Made by a program: the position numbers and the translations under genes. From Sinotaia quadrata (lineage: Eukaryota > Mollusca > Gastropoda > Architaenioglossa > Viviparidae): 64,000 bases of DNA. The notes below the pieces were generated by a model that saw only the letters and a list, made by a program, of their open reading frames with translations, made no database searches and was not told the origin of the DNA. This document shows, piece after piece, positions 12,281 through 24,400 of this stretch; positions within the stretch are counted from its first letter, which is position 1; the number at the start of each line of letters is the position of its first letter. The DNA lies in NCBI GenBank assembly GCA_028829895.1, contig CM054181.1, positions 16,648,001 to 16,712,000 of the forward strand. Reading direction: 5' to 3'.

Positions 12281-12540
12281 TTTTAGTCAAGTAAAAAGAA
12301 GTGTAAACAAAGTTAGGCAAGTAAAAGAAATGCAAGTAAAGTCAGTCGAATTTAGTCAAGTAAAAAGAAATGCAAGTAAAGTCAGTCGAATTTAGTCAAG
12401 TAAAAAGAAATGCAAGTAAAGTCAGTCAAATTTAGTCAAGTAAAAAGAAATGCAAGTAAAGTCAGTCGAATTTAGGCAATTAGAAAGAAATGCAAGTAAA
12501 GTCAGTTGAATTTAGTTACATAAAGATAATGTAGGAAGAA
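12281..12540. repeat. 40-bp tandem array
   Basis: Units with AAAGAAATGCAAGTAAAGTC and AGTCGAATTTAGTCAAGT repeat every 40 bp (GTCAGTC at 12341 and 12381). Strongly diverged copies (AAT-GC-AA-TCA and TCACGTAAA-type) seem to continue to about 12880. Confidence 0.9.
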
Positions 12541-12880
12541 GGAAGAAGCAGTTAAACAATATGAACCCATACGAATCATGGCAAATAAAGTCCAATAATG
12601 TTTAGTCGTGTAAAGACAATGCGAAATCAGCCAATATAACAGCCACATAAAGAAAAATGCAAATAAAGTTAGACATTGCTCAGTCGTGTTAAACATTGCA
12701 TAAACAAACTAAGCCAATATTTATTCACGTAAAAGCAATGCGACAAAGTCAACCAATAGTTATTCAAATAAAAACATGGGAGCAACATCAGTAAGTATAT
12801 GGTCACGTAAAAAGGAAAATGCGAACAACGTCGACAAATATATAGTCACGTGACTCACGTCACGCCAGCAAATATAAATC

Positions 12881-15336
12881 ACATAGAAATATTACTAGCA
12901 ACGCAAAATACATTAAAATCGAATTAAACGCATCATATCTTCAGCACTTCAGAATAAATTATTATCTGAATACATTTTATAAAAAGTCATGACCATCTCA
13001 TCTAAGATACATAAATCTGGAGCACTTTATTCATTTGGAGATAAAATATTTTGAGGTTAATTTTGACAGATGATAGATTATTTAAATATATTTTATTTCA
13101 AATTATTCCTTTAAATATGTGCCATATATTGAGGCTGGGAAGAGAAGCCGAGAGTGATCTAATAACAGTATTTTAAACAGTCAGAAAGACATGTCATTGC
13201 CTAAAGCAAATAGATTGTGTGGCTAATGTAACTAAAGGCACCGAAATAGTCATCTTATTTAGCCGCATCTGCAGTTCTGAGAGTATATACAGACCCTCAT
13301 TAAGAGAACTTTGCGATATCGGACTTTTAAACCCCAAAGATGTCAGCCAGACTATTAGTATTAGGGTTGAGTGCAGGGTGCAGTGCCAAAAATAAACATA
13401 TCTAATCCTTATGGCTTAGGCTCTTTGGCTTCAGGCACAGAGCGTCGAAATATAAAATTTGGTGCAGTTTTCCTCTCTTTCATCCGCAGACGACGCCAGA
13501 CAGAGACGACAGATGAAGCCGGAAGCGCCCCCAACATGAACAACAACTCTCCTTCATCTGCTTAGGAGCACGGGTGAGGGGAAGTGGGGGGTGGGGTGAT
13601 GGAAGTGAATAAACTAGGGGTCCATCTTGTATTCCATCATCCACCCCAAAAGCGACACCTTAATGTGGGGGCGGAATAAAACTTTTACACTTCATCGGAA
13701 TGAAATCAGATCTAAAAGATCGAAACTGATGGAAGACGTCTTAACGGACTTAAATAAATTGGGATGGGGATGGAGGGCGACAGACTGGCCTAAGGCTGGG
13801 GGGTGGGGGAGTAGGGGCAGCAAGTATCACAAGTAAATACTATTAGTTACTATTTCAATGTTCCTTTAACGGAGTGAGCCTTTAATATACGTCGACAAGT
13901 TTGCCATAATTTTTGAAAAATAAAATCTAAAATCTAACGTACGTCTCCAAGCTTAATGAGAAAGGTGCGATAAGCACTAGCAATAGTACTATTATTATTT
14001 GTCAGATACTTTTTCCTTCCTGTGGATTTGTTGTTTTCCTTAGTCGATGTTCTGTTTAAACCTACAGTGATATTAGAATGTACATCTTCTAAGCGTTACC
14101 GAAACTGACTCTCCGGAAGAAAGAGGTTGTTATGGAGCGTGTAAATAGATCGACAACGAACAGTCTAAGCAAAATTTGAACACGTTATGCCCAAGAAAGA
14201 ATGATCCATAAGCCACATACTTTCGTTTGCTATATGTGTATGTTCCTCCAGATAATTCGTTAATCACACAATGGGTACGACGGCGCAAGGGTATTCACGT
14301 GGAGGGTAAGATGGTTAAATAATTTTCCTTCTTCCATGTCTTTTCGTTTTTTTAGTGTATGTGTGCACACATTCTACGACCAGTTTTGGAGTTGGACCAG
14401 GGTGCACATAGTTTTCTGGCAAAGCTTGCTATTTTTCAACACATTTTTTTGGTATATTATGCTAACCAAAATAGATTTTCTTTCGCTGCACTGGTGGTCT
14501 TTGGAAAGATAAAATGCACTTGTTAGCACATTGAATATAGCTCCTTACTGACTGCAATAGGGTACTATGAAATTGTTTGTGGGTGGGTGTTGTATATATG
14601 GGGGGGGGAGCAAAACCAGTTGATGAACAAATTACCATTGCTATCAGCCAGCAATCATTAAAACTAATAAAGCATATTAGATATCCTGTCCTCAGTAACA
14701 GTAATATTATAAAGTGAAACCCTTACCAAACTTTCACATTCATTGTAATTTTGTATGGTGACTGTTGAAACATCAGCAGAGGGAAAAAATGTGCATAGCT
14801 GCAGCATTGCCAGGCAACATTAGAATAACAAATAAATATCAACTCAATTGGTGCAGGGTCCTAGGGTTTGATTCTTTGGATGGAAAAATAAGTTTGTGGA
14901 AATACCTTTCACAACTATCTGTGTTTCTTCAGAACCTTTGTACTCTGGTTTCTTGTCATCGGACACATCAAAATGCTATCTATCTGCACCTCAACCACCT
15001 CCCCAATGATTAAAGCCTGATCATTTATTTCAGTTTGCATAAAGCAAATAGCTCTTGCTACTAAATGGAAGAAATTAGCTGAGCAGATTGGTTATAAATA
15101 GATGGAGAGAATGGATGAGAAATTTGAACCATTCATTGTTGAACGTATTTAATTTCATTGGGAGGAAATATTTCAATTTTTAGCAAATTATACTTTAAAG
15201 ATAATTATAATCATACATTTTCTTGTTAAATCTACAAAATATATTTTTGAACTGATGAAATTTGAAAATTTGATGATATATCAGACATAACATTCATAAA
15301 CACAAACAAGGACAAATCAAATTATTATTTCTTAAT
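12881..15336. other. Gene-free stretch downstream of SPOUT1
   Basis: A moderately GC-richer block at 13371-13840 has short ORFs on the plus strand but no protein I recognise. The rest is AT-rich with a G run near 14601. A GGGTTTGATTC box-B-like motif at about 14867 is isolated. No gene called. Confidence 0.45.
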
Positions 15337-15346
15337 TTTATTTATT
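15337..15346 (-). terminator. Polyadenylation signal of SPOUT1
   Basis: On the minus strand this reads AATAAATAAA, two overlapping AATAAA hexamers about 60 nt past the SPOUT1 stop codon. It implies a short 3' UTR. The cleavage site itself is inferred. Confidence 0.6.
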
Positions 15347-15407
15347 CGTAACATGAACAAAAAAACAATAACAAAAATAGAACAGACAATTGGCAAAAGG
15401 AATATCA

Positions 15408-15476
15408 TTAGTTGTCTTCAGATTGCACTTTTGTGATTTTTGGCCTTAACGCAGACATTGTGATCAAAATGGCTTC
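15408..15476 (-). CDS. SPOUT1: SPOUT1 exon 11 (stop codon)
   Basis: Encodes EAILITMSALRPKITKVQSE, then DN and TAA. It directly continues RTIRTE|EAIL, as in the human protein. The acceptor is TTTCAG. It lies about 5.3 kb from exon 10 and was placed by homology, since it is too short for an ORF search. Confidence 0.93.
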   Translation of the reverse strand, partial: EAILITMSALRPKITKVQSEDN

Positions 15477-18400
15477 CTGAAATAAACAGCAGAACAAAAA
15501 ACAGTTACCTGTGTTGACAACATTAACACATTTTACATTCAGTACAAATTTATAAAGCTAATTATTTTCATTTAAGTTCTTTTTCTTTTGTTATAAATTT
15601 ATTGCTGATGACTTATTTCCTGTTAATCTCTGATTAATGATAAAAACAAAGATGTCATTTTCTTCAGAAATACATCCAATCTTCATTTATTCTGTGAGTT
15701 TTAGGATTATTATTATTATTATTTTTTTTTTGTCAATACCTCCATCCCGATCCATCACTACCACCTAGCCCCAAATTTATTTTGAAAAATCATCAATGTA
15801 GAAATATATACTGTTGTATATCACTCAAATGACCTATGGCTCATTCTCTGGGGAAGTGGACCACAAAGGTAGGTCCATTTGAAATGTGTTTTCTTAAAAA
15901 TAAAGCATTGATATATTGAAATACCTTGTGTTTATATTCTATATATTTAGAATTGATGTGCAAGATATATATAAGATTGCGTGAATGTGTATATTTATTT
16001 TGTAATTATTTACCAAACAAATTCGATTTGAACTGAGAAATGGCACTTTTATTGCTTGCATGGATTCACCTAGCCATTTTATTTGGTTTTCATTGTTATA
16101 AATAATCCATCAAACTTACCATAACAAGGTTTTCTTAGAAGTGATAATACAGTAAAGCAACATTCAATATTCCTTTTATCTCCAAACGGTCATTTTTGTG
16201 TAGAAATAATATTTTTAAAAGGCGCATTCTTCATAACGCTTAGTTTCTACAAAAATCGGATCCAAAACTTTTCATTTTACCAAAAAGCAATATGTCAGAC
16301 AAGTACCATGTGGATTTTAAAAAGTTTGTTTACTAAATGTATTCATACACTACTGTTTTTCAAATTTATTCATTATATTCAGAAATATTCAACTTTAGGA
16401 AAACTAATCGGACTTGGTTTATTTATTAATATGTTACAAGGGAATGAATAAATTTGTAAATAAAAAATAAAACACGATAGATGTGAACTACTTCTTACAT
16501 TTTTCAAAGATGCTATATTCCGGAAAGATAACTCTCGTGTCATTTTATCTTGTTGTGATGAGTTTAATCCAACTAAGAGAAATAAGTTTTGTTTTCCATT
16601 CATATCACATGGCTGCAGAGGAATGGTGGGGAAAATTTTAGAATCATCGACGTTTCAAAACTTCTAAGATTTCTGATGATTTCAATACATTCTGATTAAA
16701 TTGATTAATATCATAAATAGCTTACATATTTATGTACATATTCATGTGGTTTCTTTTGCACTTAACGTTTCACATAGCGGTGTGTATGTTTTCAACCTGA
16801 ATTACAATCAAGAATAGATGTGTCACAATTAGGCTTATTAAATACATTACAAAGCATTATATTTAAACAGATACTTTGTTTATTAGTATTACTGAATATT
16901 ATCTTTGCAGCTTAATAACTTAGCTTGTTTCATGCTTAGCTGAGAAAATAGAGCTTCTTTTATGATAGTTCATAATTTTGTTAATATGGTTTGCTTGTTA
17001 TGAAGTTATAGTTTTTACTTTTATGCCCTATTTTAAATTAAAATAAATCCAGATTAAATTAATATTTCAGGTTAATAATAAAAATATATTCAATGTAATG
17101 AGATAATTATGCTTCTTATTTTAAAATCTTTTTTCTCGTAAAAAATCCTTTTTCTGGTAAAATCTACCTTTTTAAGTTTTCAATAGAAACATGCTTTTAC
17201 ATATTTCAAACTCCTACAACAACAATTTTATAATTTTTCTTTTCTTATATTTTTATGTGAGCATTAGGCCCTGTTGTAGACTTTAACATGTAAAATAATT
17301 AGACATAATCAACTATATTTTTTGCATTTTATATAATCAAAATGGTACATTTGCTCAGAGAATGAGCTATATGTATAATTCATTCAGAATAACAGACAAT
17401 AAATTTTAACAGGTGAGAAGAAAATTGTTATTATTAAACTAGCATATTAATGATTTAGTCAATACATTAATGAACAATAATCAAAACCGTTGAGAAGAAA
17501 CTTTTAATCTCTAAACTGGCATATCAAAGATTAGTAAATATATTAACAGAAAATAATCATAACTGGTAATAGGAAATTGTAATGCCAATGCCACCTAGTT
17601 AATGGTTAGAATTATTATTATTAATTAATCATCCATAACTAATTACAAGTGATGAGAATCTTAATTTATGTTAATAATTCAGCAGATACCACTCGTCTCT
17701 CTCACTTGGCAGATATGTGGGCACTATAAATATTTTCTCTCTTCCACAACATTAAAGACAAACATTTATGGTCACACAGTATTTCCATAGGTAGAAAACT
17801 TCTTACTAAAGGAGAAAATAAATCCATCTTTAATCTATATTAAATTTAGTGAGCCTCTATCCGCCCGCTTTCTTCTGTAATATAAGTTTATCAATATGTA
17901 TACAAAGATCAATAAATTTTACAATAAATTTATTAAATCTACAATCAAATATATATATGACAAATATAATGAAAAAGATTACTTGACATCAATATTTCCA
18001 TGAAACGATGTTCGAATAATTTTAATACCTATACAGTCCTCTAGCCTAAAACACAATTCAACAGACTACTGTCAATACAAATCTTTGGATAGTTCTTATC
18101 AGAGAACAGAAATTGAGTTATTAGAGATAAGCGATAATAGTTTCTACATAACCTTGTCTAGGCAAAGTTGCAATAGTCTTTTTGCATGCTTTTCATAACA
18201 AAGTCACAAGTTTATTGTTAATGCTATTACTGTCAACTCCATATGTTTTCCTTCTCATGTTGCAGAGCACTGATTAGCTGTATTCTCTCAAGGCCATCTG
18301 GTATTTCGCCGTATTAGCTTCCTCAGGCAGAACAACAACTGTAGCAATTTCCAATAAATTCCTTATACCAGAAATTGGTCAATGTAGTTATCATACTTTG

Positions 18401-21400
18401 TCATCATACATCAAAGAAGTACAGTGTATTCCTTACACTTACACAATGCGGTAGATGCTTCTCATGTCTACCATGGTCATAGCAGTTTATAATCAGTAAA
18501 CCAGGAGATTTAGGTAAAACAAGGAAAGGCTGCTTATTCCCTGTAAAATATAATCAGTGAACAAATGCTAAGTTTCCAGTTTATTCATTTTTAACTCCAT
18601 TTTCTCGTACATTCAAGTCTCAACTTACAGTTTCCTGCAACAGTATGTTAGCCCAATACACACACACACAGCATAATAAATACAATTTAATGAGGGCATT
18701 CTCAAGAAACAATGTCAAGTGTTTAGCATACTATATATGAGCATCTTAGTTAAAAAATTTGTAGAAACAATAGTCTACTCACAGAATACATCTCTACGTA
18801 AAACACAAGTACATGTATTAACATATCACTAGCAAAATGCATGAAATATTTCTAAGTCCATTCTCTCTCAATCAGCCAGTTAACTCACCATTAAGCTAAC
18901 AGTCGCCTTTATGACCGGATTCAAGTTATGTTCATATTCAAAGTGATTAGAATGGAGTACTACTTCAGCAAAGAAATTTCTGGTCCATCTCCACTGGATG
19001 AAATGTTATGAACAAGTATGACTGTTATTATTAGAAAAACTACTCATCTAGTTGGAACCAGTTTGGATTGCATCAGCAATTTCTAGCAAATTCTCAACTC
19101 AAATTCTAGCAAATTCTCAACTCAAATTCCAACTCTGACACTTACAAAAATACCATCATGAGGAGTGCCCAAGACCAGGCCACTTCGACAATTTATATAA
19201 CAATTAAGTCTAGAAATAGGAATAGGCAAATTTACTCTGCCACAGAAACCTTTATCACTAAAGTGGCATAGTCAGAACATTAATAGACATTAATCAAAAC
19301 AGGTAATAAGAAAATTTTTATCAGTAAACAGACATAAAAATAATCTAGCCTGATGGGCAATAATTATGAAAGTTAAAGGATATTATTATGTGAAATGAGG
19401 TAAATAGAAATCTTTAAATAAAAAGTTTTTTAAATTTTAACTTTTTTAATGCCCAGAAGGCATCCACAAAAATGAGGCTCATTCTACCATAAACATTTTC
19501 TAAATAAATAGAAATTAATATGATAATTTTTTCTGCTTCTACTTATTTAATACACCGAGCAACAACCACTCTTACTTTCAGTATATTTTGTATCAGGTAT
19601 ACTGCATTTAAACTGTAGAGAATTCTTTTTAGTAGTGAACAAATTTTTAAAAAATTACATTTGCATGAACTCAGGCAGGGCAGGACATATGATGTACCAT
19701 CTAACCTGCAAAAAATGATGATTAACAGAGGTCAAGACTTTTTTTTAGAAATTTTAAATGACAAAGACAAAGATGACTTTGATAAGCTACCTGGTGAATT
19801 ATATTTATTTGATAATTAGTTTGTTTGGCAATGAAATGAATACAACAATGAGGATGTGTACTGATAGTGACATCATAAAGTCAAAGAAAGAGTGTGCCAC
19901 TGGCAAGTACTTCAGCAGCTGACAGTGAAGATGACTATCCCACAGCATCACAAAATAATAACTGTCACAAGTAGGGATGAAGACATTTTGGGGGGGGGGG
20001 GGCAGAAAGAATGTATGTCAGTGGCATGACATTTACAAGCAAAAGCAGAGGAAGCACAATTTAAACAATATCAGGGTTCATGCCTACTTAAAGCAATAAA
20101 ACTCATGAACTTTCATTGACCCTGAAGTACAAGTATATCTAATGAAACAATCTGAGACACCAAATAGAAAACCAGCTATTGTTTACAAAACATTCATCTA
20201 GTACACTAGTGATATCTATTGAATCATTCTGATGCACCAACAGAACAGTCATTGCACTCAGAAACAATCATTAGGGCTCAACACTAGTGACATCTATTGA
20301 AACAGCTATCGTATTCAAATGCACTCACCTAGTGCAACACTTGTGATTATTGAAACAACTATTATATTCAAATGCACTCAACTAGTGCAACACTAGTGAT
20401 ATCTATTAAAACAGCTATTGTACAATACTAGTGATTATTAAAACAGCTATTGTATTCAAATGTACTCACCTAGTACAACACTAGTGATTATTAAAACAGC
20501 TATTGTATTCAGATGAACTCAACTAGTACAACACACTAGTGGTATCTATTGAAATAGCTATTGTATTCAGATGTACTCAACTAGTGCAACACTAGTGATA
20601 TCTATTGAAACAGCTATTGTATTCAAATTTACCAACCTATGTTTGCTCAGTGAAAGAGAATTATTAGCTAAAATTGTATCTCACATCTCATACATGGTCT
20701 ATTTTCAACTAATGTTTCATCAATCTGAACTGATATTTCAGGAAGATTCTCTTATTATTAATACAATTAAAAAATATATTTAAAGTAAGCCATAAAAAAA
20801 GCAAACACCTTACCTCAGTTCGAATTGTTCTACTCCCCTGCCCAGGACATGTGTTGATGTAATACTGAAAGAGTAAGCTTGGGTCATGCTCTTCTAGACT
20901 CTCATCTGCTTCCAGACTTGCCTCCAGACCATTCAATCCACCAAATACCACCAGGCCATGCCTAGGAACACAACGAACAGACCCAGTGCCTTTTTCTTTA
21001 TTTCATAGGTAGCATTAAGTATTGAGAGAAAACATGAGGACCATGGTGTATTACTAAACATTAGCTTACTAAGTTGAATGAAAAAATACAACAGGCCCAT
21101 GGAACATTACTAAACATTAGCTTACTGAGCTGAAAGAGGAAATACAACAGGCACATGGAACATTACTAAACATAAGCTTACTAAGTTGAATGAGAAAACA
21201 CAACAGGCACATGGAACATTACTAAACATTAACTTACTGTGATGCCAAAGTCACTTACTTAATGGTTATGATTATTATTAATTAATTAATCATCCATACC
21301 TAATTACAAATGATGGGAATCTTAATTTATGTTATTAATAATTCTCCAGCAGACACCACTCATCTCTCTCACTTGGCGGATAAGCGGGCACTGTAAACAT

Positions 21401-24400
21401 TTTCTCTCTTCCATAACATTAAAGACAAACATTTACTGTCACACAATATTTCCAAAGGTGGAAAACATCTTACTAAAGGAGAAGACAAATCTGTCTTTAA
21501 TCTAAATTTAGCAAGCCCCCATCCATCCACTTTCTTCTCCAACATAAGGTTATCAATATACATAAGGTCAATAAATTTATTAAATCAATAATCAAATATA
21601 AATATAACAAATACAATGAAAAAGTTTACTTGACCTCAATATTTCCACGAAAACTCTGACACTTACAAAAATACCACCATAAGGAGTGCCCATGGTCGGG
21701 TCACTTCGACAATTTAACAAATTATATAACAATTAAGTCTAGAAAAAGAGATAGGCAAATTTATTCTGCCACACTTACTAAGTTGAATGAGAAAATACAA
21801 CAGGCCCATGAAGCATTATCCAAATGAGGAGAAAGCAAATACAACACGTCTACTGATAATTAATGAGCCTTGGCTTGAAGAGCAGAAACAAACTGAAGTG
21901 GCCCAGTATGACTGAGTTTTTGTCTTGAGAAAGAAAAACTAAAAAGTCCATTCAGTATTAATGAGCCTTGGCTTGATGATTAGAAAGATAAACTGTAAAA
22001 AATCCATTCCATTTAGTATAAATGTGCCTTGGTGTGAGGAGAAAGAGATAAAAATAATAAGAGGCCCACAGAATATTAATGAGCCTTGTTTTACCAAATT
22101 AAAAGAGATTTAATGTACAATAGGTTTAAAAACTTCACTAAACTTACCCAATTACAAACAACAACAAAAATCCAAAAATGGTAGCAACAATTTTGTAAAA
22201 TTTACTGTGTTTGTTGCAGTTTTTCTCCATTTAAAATCCTTTTATTATTCTCTTTTCTCCCATTTATAACAAGAATTTAAAAATTTTAAATATCTCTCAA
22301 GATATATTAGAAAATGGATGGCTATCCACCCAACTAAAATAGTTGTTTTAGATGTGTCCACCTCCCCCCCCCCCCAGAAAATGTAACATACAAAAAACAT
22401 ACACAATTGAACCATTTAAAAAAGAAATCCCCTAGGCTAAGAAATTAAAATGGAGGCATTTATTACCTAAATTTGGGCAGTTCAATTGTATCCACTAAAT
22501 CCCCACGCTCTGAAGTTCCAATTGTGAGATCATACCCATCAGCATATGGACATTCTAAAAACACGGCTCCTAGACTTTTGGCCAATCGCACCTGGTAACC
22601 CCAGTACAGGCTGCAGTCAATACAAGGTGTTCGTGGGTGAACAGCCTTTCCTTTCCGTTTTTTTGATCCTAAAATCAGTCACAAAATATAAAATGTAAGG
22701 TTAATAAGTAATGTCAGTCATAATACTTACAATTCTGTGTACTTCGTAACAAAATTTACTAAATCAAGCAAATAAGCATTCTTTACTTGACAACAAGAAA
22801 TAAAATGACATATAAACATTCTTTACTTGACAACAAGAAATAAAATGACATATAAACATTCTTTACTTGACAACAAGAAATAAAATGACACATAAACATT
22901 CTTTACTTGACAACAAGAAATAAAATGACATATAAACATTCTTTACTTGTGAGATATGTCCACTCATATTAACATTCCTTCCTTGATTACAAGTGTTAAA
23001 GTAGGACAAACAAACATTCTTTGCTTGATAACAATATTAAAATTGGAACATAAACATTTTTTACTTGATAACATTAATAATATTAAAATTGGAAAATAAA
23101 CGTTCTTCAATTAATAAAATATTAAAATTGGAACATAAACATTCTTCACTTGATAACAATATTAAAATTGGAACATAAATATTCTTTACTTATAATAATT
23201 ACTAAAATTGTACAGAATATTTCCAGGCACTCTATGCTTTACAAGCTCAACTGGTGAGAAAGACATTTTCAAGCCAAATCTTATAAAAAGAAAGTTAAAT
23301 GAACCATGCTTTCTAGTTTCTATGTAAAACATATTGCTGAGATCTAGAAAATCACAAGAGAGTGAATCTTAAGTAAGAAATCATTTTGAATGCATGTATA
23401 CAAAACTGTTTTGTACAATCATAATACTTACCGAAATCCCAAAACAATGAATTACTACAGTCAGGAAAGTATACATTATTTAATTTAAGGGCTAGTATAT
23501 AAGATAAAGTGAATGAAACTATAAAGTAAATTTGTTTTGAAATTGAATCAGCGATTATACAAACATACATAATCTTCATATAAAGATTATTTCTCACAAT
23601 CAAAGCTGAGAGAAAATGACAACTAGACAAATGTCCTCACATAAGAAGATAAGTATCAGCAAATTTTTACCACATTAAAAACTGTTTAGGCAATAATAAT
23701 TATAGTCACATAACAATGTGTTCAGAATTCTTGTATTTTCTTTCTGGGATTAACAGGACCTAAGAAATGCAACACTTTCAAGCATGAAATATTTCGAAAG
23801 AATGCTTTAGTTTACTTACTGTGCAAATTCTGATAATGTAAATCTCAGTTAAAGTCTATGCATGGTTGTTGGCTAATACTTTGCTCTGGAATTATCTGTA
23901 TTAGCCTTTTCCCAGTTATTTCTGCTTGGGAAGTACCATGTTACTCTTCCCCAGTTACCCTGGTTAATAATGAGCCCACTATACTTGCATATTCAGAAAG
24001 CTTATGCACATTTATGCAAAATTTACTTTGTTAAGGAAAACACTGACATTACAAAGTACTGTTGGTATCAGCAAAAACTCATAAATTTAGGAATACATGT
24101 GTTTGATAAACAGTACTAACTGGACCATTTTTTACTTGATAACAAGTACTAAAATTGGACACACATTCTACTTTGATAACAAGTGCTAAAATCAGACACA
24201 TAAAAAGATAACTACAAAAATTGGACTTCTAAACATTCCTTTAGTGGATAACAAGTACTAAAAATAGATGCATATAATTTCTCACTTGAGAACAATTTCC
24301 CAAATAGGGCAAACAAACTTTCTTGATTACAAGTACTAAATATCGTTCAAATAAATGTTCTTTATTTAAGAACAAGTGATAATTTTGGTTACAGAAGTGT

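Larger units (their letters stand above)
15477..20813 (-). other. SPOUT1 intron 10
   Basis: 5.3-kb AT-rich intron. It contains a short ~80-bp diverged tandem array (about 17400-17578 and 19244-19380) split by dispersed-repeat copy 2, and a ~56-bp array at 20195-20635. No exon or RNA gene is recognised elsewhere. Confidence 0.6.
20962..22466 (-). other. SPOUT1 intron 9
   Basis: 1.5-kb intron filled by a ~60-bp array, dispersed-repeat copy 3 inside that array, and further AT-rich sequence with decayed units (GAGCCTTG...GAGGAGA) at 21840-22110. Confidence 0.6.

Noticed and set aside
13627..13836. 69-codon ORF (…LTDLNKLGWGWRATDW…) as a LINE C-terminus
   Set aside because: The W...DL..LG..W pattern is only loosely like LINE ends; no reverse transcriptase or tail nearby.
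1..15000. CRISPR-like arrays
   Set aside because: The repeats are head-to-tail without unique spacers, in an intron-rich eukaryotic sequence.
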